Part shown: piece after piece, positions 30,670 to 39,800 of the stretch
How positions within the stretch are numbered: the first letter of the stretch is position 1
How the letters are laid out: the number at the start of each line of letters is the position of its first letter
Assembly: GCF_902706035.1 (NCBI RefSeq)
Contig: NZ_CACSJA010000044.1
Location: 1 to 40,871 of the forward strand
Length of the DNA: 40,871 nucleotides
Direction: 5' to 3'
Origin: Pantoea sp. 18069
Lineage (GTDB): Bacteria; Pseudomonadota; Gammaproteobacteria; Burkholderiales; Burkholderiaceae_C
Translations under genes and position numbers: made by a program
Notes under the pieces: model-generated
Database searches by the model: none
Told to the model about the DNA's origin: nothing
What the model saw: the letters and a program-made list of their open reading frames with translations, nothing else

Positions 30670-30887
30670 TGTCGGGACGCAGACTGATTCGGCAGATCAA
30701 GGCGGGCGAGAGCCTGTCTTTCGACGGCGGGCGCTTGGTGGTGACACTGCGCCAGCGCACAGGCTCCCGCGCGGAACTGAGCTTGCACTTGGAGGACGAT
30801 GTGGTGGTTGACAAGCCGTTGCGTGAACGGGTCGAAGGCCCGGGATATCGTGCAGCGTCCGCACGCGCCAGAGTTCTCCCACACTGA
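30669..30887 (+). CDS. Small CsrA-like protein, 72 aa
   Basis: ATG 30669 overlaps the scaffold stop (TGATG). The first 50 residues (RLIRQIKAGESLSFDGGRLV then VTLRQRTGSRAELSLHLEDD, VVVDK) can be laid over the CsrA/RsmA pattern LTRRVGETL...VTVTVLGVKGNQVRIGV...VSVHREE, with matching turns. That fold binds GGA in mRNA leaders. Whether the RNA-contact residues are kept is unclear, and the C-terminal Arg/Ala-rich part is not CsrA-like. It could equally be a small head protein. The family call is tentative. Confidence 0.5.
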   Translation: MSGRRLIRQIKAGESLSFDGGRLVVTLRQRTGSRAELSLHLEDDVVVDKPLRERVEGPGYRAASARARVLPH

Positions 30888-30901
30888 TGAATGGAGCGGA
30901 C

Positions 30902-31417
30902 ATGCCGAAACCGATTGGTGAAATCTACGGTGCTATGTGGGAGCGCCAGCGCGACGAAGCGCAGGCCAAACAAGATGAGTTGGCGCGTCGGCAGCGTGAG
31001 CAACTGGCCGAGGATACGGCGCGGCAGCAGCGTGCACTGCAAACCACTGCACAAGATGGCCAGGCTCAGATACCGCAGATCCCTAGTGGACTCATGAACA
31101 TGATGGGGGGCTCAGGCGGCGGCGCTGCCGGCTCATCCTCTGCGGGGGCTTCGGCCGGTGGGTCGGCGAGTAGTGCATTGGCTTCTGCCGGTCCATGGGC
31201 GGCGTTGGCTGCTGCGGTGATTGCGAATGAAACATCCGCCAGAAACGGCGGCCATCGCCGAGACGGCCTTGACTATGTGGGCGATCTGATTACTGGTGAC
31301 GTGGCCTACCAGGACGCAGATCGAGTCGAGAAAGCCACAGGTTCAAAGACAGTCGGCTCCCTATGGAAAGCGGCGACTGCAGCGAATCCGCGGCGGATCT
31401 TGAAAGCATTGTTTTAA
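30902..31417 (+). CDS. Predicted virion-associated protein, 171 aa
   Basis: Start ATG 30902 (MPKPIGEIYGAMWERQRDEA) after GGAGCGGA. N-terminal charged helix, Gly/Ser/Ala-rich middle (GGSGGGAAGSSSAGASAGGS), hydrophobic segment (SALASAGPWAALAAAVIANE), then a conserved-looking C-terminus (GHRRDGLDYVGDLITGDVAY). Proteins with this AAGPWAAL plus DGxDYxxDxxTG layout recur near podovirus capsid genes; a role in the virion or DNA ejection is likely but inferred. Confidence 0.6.
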   Translation: MPKPIGEIYGAMWERQRDEAQAKQDELARRQREQLAEDTARQQRALQTTAQDGQAQIPQIPSGLMNMMGGSGGGAAGSSSAGASAGGSASSALASAGPWAALAAAVIANETSARNGGHRRDGLDYVGDLITGDVAYQDADRVEKATGSKTVGSLWKAATAANPRRILKALF

Positions 31418-31475
31418 GAGCGATTTCATGGGTACTTGATTTTCCAGAATTCAGATTTATTCTCTTCGCAGCTGC

Positions 31476-31497
31476 GGCGCCTGCATGGGCGCCATTT
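31476..31497 (+). terminator. Hairpin with T-run in the gap before the capsid gene
   Basis: GGCGCC, 6-base loop, GGCGCC, then ATTTT, inside the 164-base gap 31418-31581 that holds no gene. A weak promoter-like pair (TTGATT, 16 bases, TATTCT at about 31437-31464) lies just before it. It may limit read-through and let the capsid message be set separately. Confidence 0.45.
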
Positions 31498-31581
31498 TCG
31501 AAAGCAGCAAATTGCCGCCGGGGGCCATTGCCCGGTTAAGCGCAAGACGCGCTCAGTGCTCGCAAGGGCAGGAGTTGCGTT

Positions 31582-32706
31582 ATGCGTACTTTGATCGGCG
31601 TCAACGACCCTCAAGCCGTCAAAAAATGGGCTTCCATGATGGCCGTGGCCATCAACAAGGAAAGCTACTGGTCCCGCAAGTTCGTGGGGAATGGCAAAGA
31701 TTCCCGTCTTCCTATTCAGCGTATCGATGACCTGCAGCAGGGCGCGGGCGATGAAGTCACCGTTGACCTGCTGATGCCCATCAATCAGGAGCCCGTCATT
31801 GGCGACGAAACCCTGGAAGGCAAGGAAGTCCCGCTCAAGTATTACACCGACCGTCTGCGCATCGACCAGGTGCGCGGCGGTGCGGACCTGGGCTCGCGCA
31901 TGACCAAGAAGCGCACCTTGCGCGATCTGCGCACCGACGCCAAGCGTGCAGCCACCGACTGGTGGAAGCGCCTTCAGGATGAGCTGTACTTCATCTACCT
32001 GTCGGGCTCGCGCGGTACCGGCAGCGGCTTTGTGTGGTCTGCCAACAACCCGTTCTTCACGGTCAACCCGCTCACGGCTCCGGACAGTCAGCACATCTTG
32101 TATGGCGGCGCGGCCACGTCGAAGGCCTCCCTGACGGCTTCGGATACGTTCAAGCTGCGGCTGATCGACAAGGCCGTGGCCAAGGCCGAGACCATGGGCG
32201 GCGACGGCACCGACGAACTGTCGATGATCCCTGTGTCTATCGAAGGCGGCAGCCACTACATCTGCCTGATGCACACCTACCAGGCCGACGCGACGCGCCA
32301 GGACGCGGGCACAGGCGGCTGGCTCGACATCCAGAAGGCCGCAGCGGCAGCCGAGGGCAACAAAAACCCCATCTTCCAGGGCACGCTGGGCATGTACAAC
32401 GATGTGGTACTGCACAAGCACCGCAACGTTATTCGCTTCAGCGATTACGGCGCTGGCGGCAATGTAAATTCCGCTCGCGCGCTGCTCCTGGGCGCTCAGG
32501 CTGCGCTGATCGCCTACGGTGACAACGAAACCGGCACGCGCTACCGCTGGACCGAGGTTCCCAAGGATCACGAAAACAGCGTGGCCATCGGCACACACGC
32601 AATCATGGGCGTGAAGAAGGCCACCTACAAGTCCAAGGACGGCAACGTCCAGCGCGACTTCGGCGTAATGGCCCTGGACACGGCCAACACCGACCCCAAT
32701 GCTTGA
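31582..32706 (+). CDS. Major capsid protein, N4-gp56 family, 374 aa
   Basis: ATG 31582 with GCAGGAG seven bases upstream. The sequence has the N4-gp56/DUF4043 family features: WASMMAVAINKESYWSRKFV at the start, DEVTVDLLMPINQEPVIGDE, TLEGKEVPLKYYTDRLRIDQ, KRAATDWWKRLQDELYFIYL, and the HHEDYRVG-like late part here as TGTRYRWTEVPKDHENSVAI. This forms the HK97-type icosahedral shell. Full length for the family. A hairpin follows at 32711-32730. Confidence 0.9.
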   Translation: MRTLIGVNDPQAVKKWASMMAVAINKESYWSRKFVGNGKDSRLPIQRIDDLQQGAGDEVTVDLLMPINQEPVIGDETLEGKEVPLKYYTDRLRIDQVRGGADLGSRMTKKRTLRDLRTDAKRAATDWWKRLQDELYFIYLSGSRGTGSGFVWSANNPFFTVNPLTAPDSQHILYGGAATSKASLTASDTFKLRLIDKAVAKAETMGGDGTDELSMIPVSIEGGSHYICLMHTYQADATRQDAGTGGWLDIQKAAAAAEGNKNPIFQGTLGMYNDVVLHKHRNVIRFSDYGAGGNVNSARALLLGAQAALIAYGDNETGTRYRWTEVPKDHENSVAIGTHAIMGVKKATYKSKDGNVQRDFGVMALDTANTDPNA

Positions 32707-32710
32707 TGAG

Positions 32711-32730
32711 CCCGCGGCCCGCCGCGCGGG
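32711..32730 (+). terminator. Hairpin after the capsid gene
   Basis: CCCGCG, loop, CGCGGG, followed by TCGCTGTTTC, five bases after the capsid stop. Strong stem but imperfect T-run, so it may also act as an mRNA 3-prime stabiliser. Confidence 0.5.
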
Positions 32731-32774
32731 TCGCTGTTTCACCAGCCCATCCACTCATCAGACAGGAGCATCAA

Positions 32775-33224
32775 ATGCCCAAGTACCAATCCGATGTTGC
32801 GACCGGCAAGAAGGCCGTGCCGCAGCCCTTTGACGCCAGCGTGCTGACCGTGGCGGTGGACCTGACCCTGCCAACCGCGGCCCTGGTTGCCAACGACCTG
32901 CTGGAGTTGCTGGAGGTTCCGCCGGGCGTTCAAGTCGTCGGCGTCGACGTCGTGGCGCCCCAGCTCGACAGCAATGCGACACCCACCCTGGCGTTCTCGC
33001 TGGGCGTGCTCAATGCCGCGGGCACCGACCTGGGCACCGTGTACGAAGCCGGCCTCAAGCCAGGCGTGGGAGCACCGGGCTCGGCCGCCACCGCCAACGC
33101 GGCCGCCCTGGCATTTGCCAATCGCGATGGCGCCCGCAAGCTGGCCCTCAAGGTCACCACCGCTGCCGCTACCTCTGCCTCCGCGGGCAAGCAGGTCCTG
33201 GCTCTCGTGCGCATGCGCTATTGA
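32775..33224 (+). CDS. Head decoration-like protein, 149 aa
   Basis: Start ATG 32775 (MPKYQSDVATGKKAVPQPFD) after ACAGGAG. The protein is Ala/Val/Leu/Thr-rich with alternating beta pattern (VLTVAVDLTLPTAALVANDL, VQVVGVDVVAPQLDSNATPT, KLALKVTTAAATSASAG) and few charged residues, consistent with a beta-sandwich virion surface protein. It lies directly after the capsid gene, where decoration or stabilising proteins are common. No named family seen. Confidence 0.65.
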   Translation: MPKYQSDVATGKKAVPQPFDASVLTVAVDLTLPTAALVANDLLELLEVPPGVQVVGVDVVAPQLDSNATPTLAFSLGVLNAAGTDLGTVYEAGLKPGVGAPGSAATANAAALAFANRDGARKLALKVTTAAATSASAGKQVLALVRMRY

Positions 33225-33250
33225 GCCGCAGCCCTGGGCAGTGAGTGTGC

Positions 33251-33285
33251 AAGGGCTGCGCAGGGCGCGCGGCCCTTTCTATTTG
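33251..33285 (+). terminator. Intrinsic terminator after the decoration-like gene
   Basis: AAGGGCTGCGC and GCGCGGCCCTT form an 11-base stem (one wobble) with a 5-base loop, then TCTATTT. Next ribosome site is at 33293. Confidence 0.65.
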
Positions 33286-33303
33286 AAAAGGCAAGGAGTT
33301 TCC

Positions 33304-33924
33304 ATGAAAGTCATCCACGCATATCGCCGCAAGGAGTCCACGACGGTGGAACTCTTCGGCCTTTCCATTGAATTCAAGCCCAACGATAAGAAAGACGTTG
33401 TGGCTGAAGTCGACAACGAGGAGGCCGTGGATCGGCTGCTCAGCATCCGCGAGGCATATCGCCTGTATGCGGACCAGCCGCGGCCTTTGCAAGTGCGCGA
33501 TGAAGCGGCTGGGCGGCTGGTCAATGTCATCGATGCGCGCGTGACGGCAAGTGCTGCCACGACACTGCCCGCGCTGCAGACTTCTCTTGCCGAAGCCGGC
33601 GCGGGCTTGCAGATCAATGTCGACGGCACGGCCGAATTCCCTGGCGTGACTGTGAATGGCGTGTACACAAAGCCTGCCGATACCGACGACGCAGGCCAGG
33701 TCGTGGCGCAGGATCAGGCTCAAGGTAACACCGGCGGCGCGGTTTCGCATTATGTGTTTGCGAACGAGGCCGGCGAATCCATCGACATATCGAAATGGAC
33801 CGCCAAGGAGATCCGCGATTTCGCCGATTCCAATGAAATCGAACTGCCCAAGGGCAACAGCGTGAAGGTAGGCGAGTTGCGCGATCAGCTCGCCGCAGCC
33901 CTGGCCGCGAATTCCAAGGAGTAA
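33304..33924 (+). CDS. Structural protein with C-terminal SAP/HeH-like domain, 206 aa
   Basis: ATG 33304 after AAGGAG. The N-terminal part (VIHAYRRKESTTVELFGLSI, EFKPNDKKDVVAEVD) looks like a small beta domain; residues about 158-206 (DISKWTAKEIRDFADSNEIE and LPKGNSVKVGELRDQLAAAL) follow the HeH/LEM or SAP-type helix-extension-helix pattern used for DNA binding. It may sit in the head interior near DNA. Gene order between capsid and the adaptor supports a structural role; domain assignment by eye. Confidence 0.6.
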   Translation: MKVIHAYRRKESTTVELFGLSIEFKPNDKKDVVAEVDNEEAVDRLLSIREAYRLYADQPRPLQVRDEAAGRLVNVIDARVTASAATTLPALQTSLAEAGAGLQINVDGTAEFPGVTVNGVYTKPADTDDAGQVVAQDQAQGNTGGAVSHYVFANEAGESIDISKWTAKEIRDFADSNEIELPKGNSVKVGELRDQLAAALAANSKE

Positions 33925-33927
33925 ATC

Positions 33928-34644
33928 ATGCCGCTTGAAGCCAAACACGTTGTTCAACGCGGCGTGGTGACCACGCAAGACACGACCTCGATTCGCTGGC
34001 CCGTCGGCGAGTGGGTACGCTACCTCAACGACGGGCAGCGCGAGATCATGCTGCACCGCCCCGATGCTTTCAACAAGAGCGCGACCATTACCTGCGTTGC
34101 GGGCTCCAAGCAATCGTTGCCGGCGGATGGCGCCAAGTTGATCGACGTGCAGCGTAATGCGTCGATGAACAGCATGCGCGCGATTCGCATCTGCAGCCGG
34201 GAGATTCTGGACGCGCAGATGCCGAACTGGCACAACATCACAGGCTCCGAGGAGATCGTGCATTTCATGTACGACCCGCGCGAGCCCAAGGCGTTCTGGG
34301 TGTACCCGCCAGCGACAGCCCTGGCGAAGGTGGAAATCAACTATTCGGCCACTCCCACGGACATCGTGGAACCCGTGTCTGGCAGCGATTACACGGCGGT
34401 GGAAGGCGATATCTCGGTGGCGGACATCTACGCCAACGCGCTGCTGGACTACATGCTTTACCGCGTCTACCTGAAGGACGCGGATTATGCGGGCAACGGC
34501 GCGCGCGCGCAGGCCCACTACGCTGCGTTTGCCACGGCACTGGGCATCGAGCTGAAGTCCACGATGGCGATTGCCCCTGTCTCGCTGGCAAACCCCAACT
34601 TCCGCCAGGGCAGCAGTGCGGCCACCGTGCAGACGGGTGAATGA
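33928..34644 (+). CDS. Phage adaptor protein, DUF6682-like, 238 aa
   Basis: ATG 33928 just after the previous stop with AAGGAG upstream. Sequence pattern includes WPVGEWVRYLNDGQREIMLH, RPDAFN, DVQRNASMNSMRAIRICSRE, MYDPREPKAFWVYPPA and ANALLDYMLYRVYLKDADYA, which I associate with DUF6682 adaptor proteins linking portal to tail. Length agrees. Its stop overlaps the next start. Confidence 0.75.
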   Translation: MPLEAKHVVQRGVVTTQDTTSIRWPVGEWVRYLNDGQREIMLHRPDAFNKSATITCVAGSKQSLPADGAKLIDVQRNASMNSMRAIRICSREILDAQMPNWHNITGSEEIVHFMYDPREPKAFWVYPPATALAKVEINYSATPTDIVEPVSGSDYTAVEGDISVADIYANALLDYMLYRVYLKDADYAGNGARAQAHYAAFATALGIELKSTMAIAPVSLANPNFRQGSSAATVQTGE

Positions 34645-35204
34645 TGAGGGAGTGGGCCGACTTTTTCCCCGATGTGTTGCCCGGCGTTCCGCTGGGCACG
34701 CCTGAGCCCACCGTGGTGCATCAGTTGCGCCGCGCGGCCCAGGAATTCTGCACTCGCACCCGCGCCTGGCGCGCAGTCCTCGAGCCGATCACGACCGAGG
34801 CGGGCCGCTCTGCCTACGGCATGCCGTTGCCGGCTCAAACCGCGCTGGTGCGGCTGGAGGGTGCAGAACTACAGGGCTACGGGCCCCTTACCCTTTGGCG
34901 GCCGGGACCCGGCGCCGGGCCGTACCTGATGACACCTGACGCGCGCACGGTGTCATTCGGCCGCCTGGTGGCCGCTGATATGGCCCTCGTGCTGGACGTG
35001 ACGCTGAAACCCAGCGACACGGCCGCAGGCGTGGACGCCGATGTCTTTGACCAATACAGCGAAGTGATTGCGCGCGGCGCGTTGGCACGTCTGCGCGGCG
35101 ACGAGGCGACGAGGCGCGAGTTTCTGAGCAGCTGCGATGACATCAATGTGGCCGTGTGGCGCGGGAGGTCCGCGGCGCGCCCGCGGGTGGTTCCGTATTT
35201 CTGA
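34641..35204 (+). CDS. Head-tail joining protein, 187 aa
   Basis: ATG 34641 (or 34644) overlaps the previous stop. The sequence (PEPTVVHQLRRAAQEFCTRT, RAWRAVLEPI, VFDQYSEVIARGALARLRGD, FLSSCDDINVAVWRGR) recurs next to DUF6682 in podoviruses and resembles small gatekeeper or joining proteins. No domain name recalled; assigned from neighbours and repeat of the adaptor-like layout. Confidence 0.6.
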   Translation: MMREWADFFPDVLPGVPLGTPEPTVVHQLRRAAQEFCTRTRAWRAVLEPITTEAGRSAYGMPLPAQTALVRLEGAELQGYGPLTLWRPGPGAGPYLMTPDARTVSFGRLVAADMALVLDVTLKPSDTAAGVDADVFDQYSEVIARGALARLRGDEATRREFLSSCDDINVAVWRGRSAARPRVVPYF

Positions 35205-35213
35205 GGGTTGGCG

Positions 35214-36896
35214 ATGAAGATCACGGTTTCGGGTTTCACGGGGGCTGTCAATGCCCCGCATCCCAAGCTCTTGCCGGATACGGCGGGCACGGTTTCATGG
35301 AACCAGAAGCCCGGGCGCGGTGACTTCCGCCCCTGGCGTGAGCCACTGGAGGTGGCAACGGTGCCGGCCGCGCGCAAGACTATCTACCGCTTTGGCCGGG
35401 ATGTGGCCGAAGACGGGCGTTACTGGTTTGCTTGGACGGGGACTGTGCATGCTGTGCGCGGCATGTTGGCCGACGATACGACGGAGCGTACCTATTATTC
35501 GGGTGATGGCTTCCCAAAGTGGACCGACAACACGATCGCGCTGGCGGGCGGTAGCTATCCGGCGGCCTGGCGCAAGCTGGGTGTGCCGCCACCCACGTCG
35601 GCACCAACCCTTCAAGTGTCGGAGGGCGACAGCACCGAGACCGAGGTGCGCTATTACGTTTACACGTTCGTGACGGACAAAGGGGAGGAGAGCGCCCCGG
35701 GGCCCGTGTCTCTGATGTTGACTTGCCCGATCAATGCGGTGGTGGCCATCTCGGGTATCGAGAGCCCGCCCTCAGGGGCTCTCACGATCGATCGAGTGCG
35801 GATCTACCGCACCCAGACCGGATCGACTGGCGACACAGAGTTTTTCTTTCTGCGCGAGCTGGCCGCAGGTGCGGCCACGACGAGCGATGACAAACGTGTG
35901 CTCGGCGAGATCCTGGAGACGGTGGATTGGCTGCAGCCGCCCGAGGACTTGACATGGCTGACTGCCATGTGGAACGGAATGATAGCCGGCATTACCGGCA
36001 ACGCGGTCCGCTACTGCATGGCCTACAAACCCTACGCCTGGCCGATTGCCTATGAGACGCTGCCCCCCGATGCAAAGCCGGTGGCGCTGGCGACCTTCGG
36101 TCAAAGACTGCTGGTGCTGACGACCGCAGACCCCGTGCTGGTGGCCGGGACCTCGCCAGACAGTCTGGACGAGCAGCCGCTGGAGGTGGGGCAGGCCTGT
36201 GTTGCCCCGCGCGCCGTGGTGAGTTTTGGTCATGGTGTGGCTTGGCCTGCGCCGGATGGGCTGGCGTACTACGGAGCGGCTGGTGCCAAGCTGGTGACCG
36301 CTGGGATCCTGACGCGCGATGACTGGCAGGCTATGAACCCCGCTGGGATGGTGGCTGGTCTATATGAAGGGCTTTATCTGAGCTTCTTCACCGATGCCGG
36401 CGGTGTACGGCGTGGATTTTTGGTGGATCCGCAGAACCCCGCGGGCATCTTTTACCTTGAAAGAGGTTACGACGCGTTGTATCTGGATGAGTTGCAGGAT
36501 GCTCTTTATGTGCTGGACGGCAACCAGGTGCTCAAATGGGATGCTGGCGCCGCACTGATGAGCGCGCGTTTTGTCTCAAAAGTGTTCGGCCAGTCGGCGC
36601 CGGTCAGTCCCGCCTGGTGCAAAGTCGCGGCCGACAGCTATCCGGTGACGGTCAAGATCAATGCTTTGGAGCTGGACAGCCGCGAGGTGGCGCAGCATAT
36701 CGTCACCTATGGCTCCCCGCGCTGCATCTCCGTGAGCTCTGGCAATAGCAGCGGGGTGCAGTTTACGCTTGCTGCGCAGGGACCTGAAGCATTCCGACTG
36801 CCGGCAATTGCAGCGCGATCCTGGCAGATCGAAGTGTCTGGCGAACAGGCGGTACAGGGCGTGTCATTGGCTCAGTCCGTGGAGGAGTGGCGCTAA
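35214..36896 (+). CDS. Tail structural protein, beta-rich, 560 aa
   Basis: ATG 35214 is used because GAGGG is at good distance; TTG 35208 is also in frame. The protein is beta-rich throughout, with fibronectin-like strands (TEVRYYVYTFVTDKGEESAP, GALTIDRVRIYRTQT) and repeated propeller-like blades (TWLTAMWNGMIAGITGNAVR, PVALATFGQRLLVLTTADPV, GLYEGLYLSFFTDA). Such proteins form tail tube or hub parts in podoviruses. Exact homolog not recognised. Confidence 0.7.
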   Translation: MKITVSGFTGAVNAPHPKLLPDTAGTVSWNQKPGRGDFRPWREPLEVATVPAARKTIYRFGRDVAEDGRYWFAWTGTVHAVRGMLADDTTERTYYSGDGFPKWTDNTIALAGGSYPAAWRKLGVPPPTSAPTLQVSEGDSTETEVRYYVYTFVTDKGEESAPGPVSLMLTCPINAVVAISGIESPPSGALTIDRVRIYRTQTGSTGDTEFFFLRELAAGAATTSDDKRVLGEILETVDWLQPPEDLTWLTAMWNGMIAGITGNAVRYCMAYKPYAWPIAYETLPPDAKPVALATFGQRLLVLTTADPVLVAGTSPDSLDEQPLEVGQACVAPRAVVSFGHGVAWPAPDGLAYYGAAGAKLVTAGILTRDDWQAMNPAGMVAGLYEGLYLSFFTDAGGVRRGFLVDPQNPAGIFYLERGYDALYLDELQDALYVLDGNQVLKWDAGAALMSARFVSKVFGQSAPVSPAWCKVAADSYPVTVKINALELDSREVAQHIVTYGSPRCISVSSGNSSGVQFTLAAQGPEAFRLPAIAARSWQIEVSGEQAVQGVSLAQSVEEWR

Positions 36897-39800
36897 TGGC
36901 AACAGCACCCCGCAAGGATATTCCCAACCCGAGCGCGCCCAACTGGGGCCCGCGCGTGACCGAGGAACTGCGCGTGCTCATGGGGCGCGTGGGCAATGGG
37001 CGCGCGCTGACGGCCACCGATCTCATTTCAGCAGGTATTGCTAAGCCTGGTGTGGGCGGTGGGCTGGTGCCGGGAGGGCCATCATCTGGCGGAGAAGCCG
37101 ACCTGACGCCGCCGCCTATGCCCACAGGTGTGACGGTGGCTGCGGGCTTGACCACGGTACTGGTGGAGCATGATGCGCCGGTCTATTCTCAGGGGCACGG
37201 CCACGACCGTACGGTGGTGTATGGCGTGCTGCAAACCGGGGACACGCCGCCGACGTTTGACCAAGCGGTAATGCTGTTCCAGTTTCAGGGGAACATCGGT
37301 GCCTATCCGGCGGCCATCGGTACTAGGTACCGGCTGTGGCTCAAGTGGATGTCGGTGGACGGCGTGCAGTCTGCTGCGCCTGCGGGCGGCACCAATGGCT
37401 TGGACGTGCAGACTGGAAAGATCGGCAATAACGACCTTGGGCCCCTGATTGTCGAGGCTCAAAACCTTGCCGACGGTGCCATCTCTGGAAGCAAGCTGGC
37501 GGCTGACTCGATTGACGCTACCAAGTTTGCTCAAGGTATCGAGCCCGTAACCATTGTTGATGGTCCGGAGCTTCCAGCAGAAAAGCGGACCACGAATATT
37601 TCATGGAGCGGCGCTCTATACACCTGGAATGGAGAGCGTTATAAGGCAGCAGCGCTGGGTGATATTAGTTTTACTCAGATTAATGGCCTGATAATTGCAG
37701 ATCAGATCGCTGAAGGAATTTTGACAACAGCGAAGTTTGCCCAAGGACTTGAGCCGGTCACTATTGCACCGACATTGCCATCGGTTAAGTCTACGACTAA
37801 CGTTGTTTTTAATAACGAACTCTACACTTGGGACGGAACGAAGTATTCCAAGTCCGTGAAGACTACGGACCTTGCCGGTACGATCACGGCAGGTCAAATC
37901 GCAGCCGGCGCGATTGACGTAACCAAGTTCGCTTCGGGCTTGGAGCCTGTAGAGATCGTGGCTTCGCTGCCAGGAAGTAAGACGACTACGAACGTAGTAT
38001 TCGGTGGAGAGTTATACACTTGGAGTGGCACGGCTTACTCGAAGGCTGTGAAAGCGGCTGATATCACGGGTCAGTTGATCGCTGCACAGATCGCAGTTGG
38101 TGCGATTGACGCTACGAAGTTCGCTTCAGGTGTAGAGCCTGTGAACATCGTGGGGACTCTGCCCACAGTTAAGTCCACTTCTAATGTGGTGTTCAACAAC
38201 GAACTCTATACGTGGAACGGTACGGCTTACTCGAAGACAGTGAAGACGAATGACCTTGTTGGCACTATCTCGACAAGCCAGATCGCTGCAGGTGCGATAG
38301 ACGTCACCAAGTTCGCCTCTGGACTTGAGCCAGTGTCCGTCGTGGCTTCTCTGCCGGGTACGAAGACGACCACGAATGTGGTGTTCGGTAACGAACTGTA
38401 TACGTGGAATGGCACGGCCTACTCTAAGGCGGTCAAGGCGGTGGATATTACCGGGCAACTGCTTGCTGCGCAGATCGCTGCAGGAGCTATCGACGCGACC
38501 AAGTTCGCAAGCGGGATTGAACCGATCACTGTTGTAACAGTGCTGCCGACAGTCAAGGGTACGACTAACGTTGTATTCAACAACGAGCTTTACACCTGGA
38601 ATGGCACGGTCTACTCCAAGGCGGTGAAGACGACTGACCTGACGGGAACGATTGGCAGCGCTCAGATAGCCCCCGGCGCAATCGACACCTCGAAGCTCGC
38701 CAACGGCGCAGTGGATGCGGCCAAGTTTGCAAGTGGGATCGAGCCAGTTGCTGTCGTGATGGTTCTGCCTACAGTCAAGAGCACTGCAAACGTAGTGTTC
38801 GGCAATGAGTTGTATACGTGGAATGGCACGGCCTACTCTAAGGCGGTCAAGGCGGTGGATATTACCGGGCAACTGCTTGCTGCGCAGATCGCTGCAGGAG
38901 CTATCGACGCGACCAAGTTCGCAAGCGGGATCGAGCCTGTCTCCGTGGTTGGTTCGCTGCCCGGAACGAAGACCACTTCCAACGTGGTTTTCAACAACGA
39001 ACTGTACACATGGAACGGTACGGTCTATTCGAAGGCAGTGAAAGCCGTTGACGTCACCGGACAACTGACGAACGCGCAGATCGCTGATATCGCTGCGGCC
39101 AAGCTGGCGGGTCAGATCGTTGGTACGCAGATCAGCGACCTTGCTATCAGCACTCCGAAGCTTGCTGCCGGCGCTGTAGTGGCAGACAAGATCGCTGCGA
39201 ATGCGATTGTGGCCGACAAGATCAATGCGAATGCAGTCACGACTGCGAAAATCGCAACTGGTGCTGTGACTGCGACCGAGATTGCTGCGAATGCGGTAAC
39301 TGCAGACAAGATCATTGCGAACGCTGTAACGACTGCGAAAATCGCTGCTGGTGCTGTTACGGCTGCAGAAATCGCCGCAGGCGCTGTTACGACGGCAAAG
39401 CTTGTAGTGACGGATACAAACGCGGTAAATATCGACCCGTACTTCCAAGATGAGGCTGCCTGGACTATCGGCAGTACGTCTGTGACTACGGTGGCACTCG
39501 CTGCTGGCGCTGTAAACTCTAAGGCTTGGACCTCGACTGTCGTCGCTGTTGCAGTTAACCCGCAGCGCAATAAGATTGACTCCAGCAAGTCCTACCTGCT
39601 CGAAGTGTGGATGCGAGATGCTTCGGCTGCAGGTAACGGCGCTCAGTTCCTGCAATTCCACTTCTATAACGCGGCCGGTGCGATCATAGCTGGAACCGCC
39701 GGCACTGGCTGGCCCAGTATCAACGGAAATAATCACTACTTCCCAGGCACGAACACACAGCCAGCGGTAACGTGGACGCGGTATACCCTGACGATGGGTC

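Noticed and set aside
37520..39100. CRISPR-like or diversity-generating repeat interpretation of the regular repeats
   Set aside because: The repeats are in-frame protein-coding units of 64 residues without spacers; no reverse transcriptase or template repeat is visible in the window.
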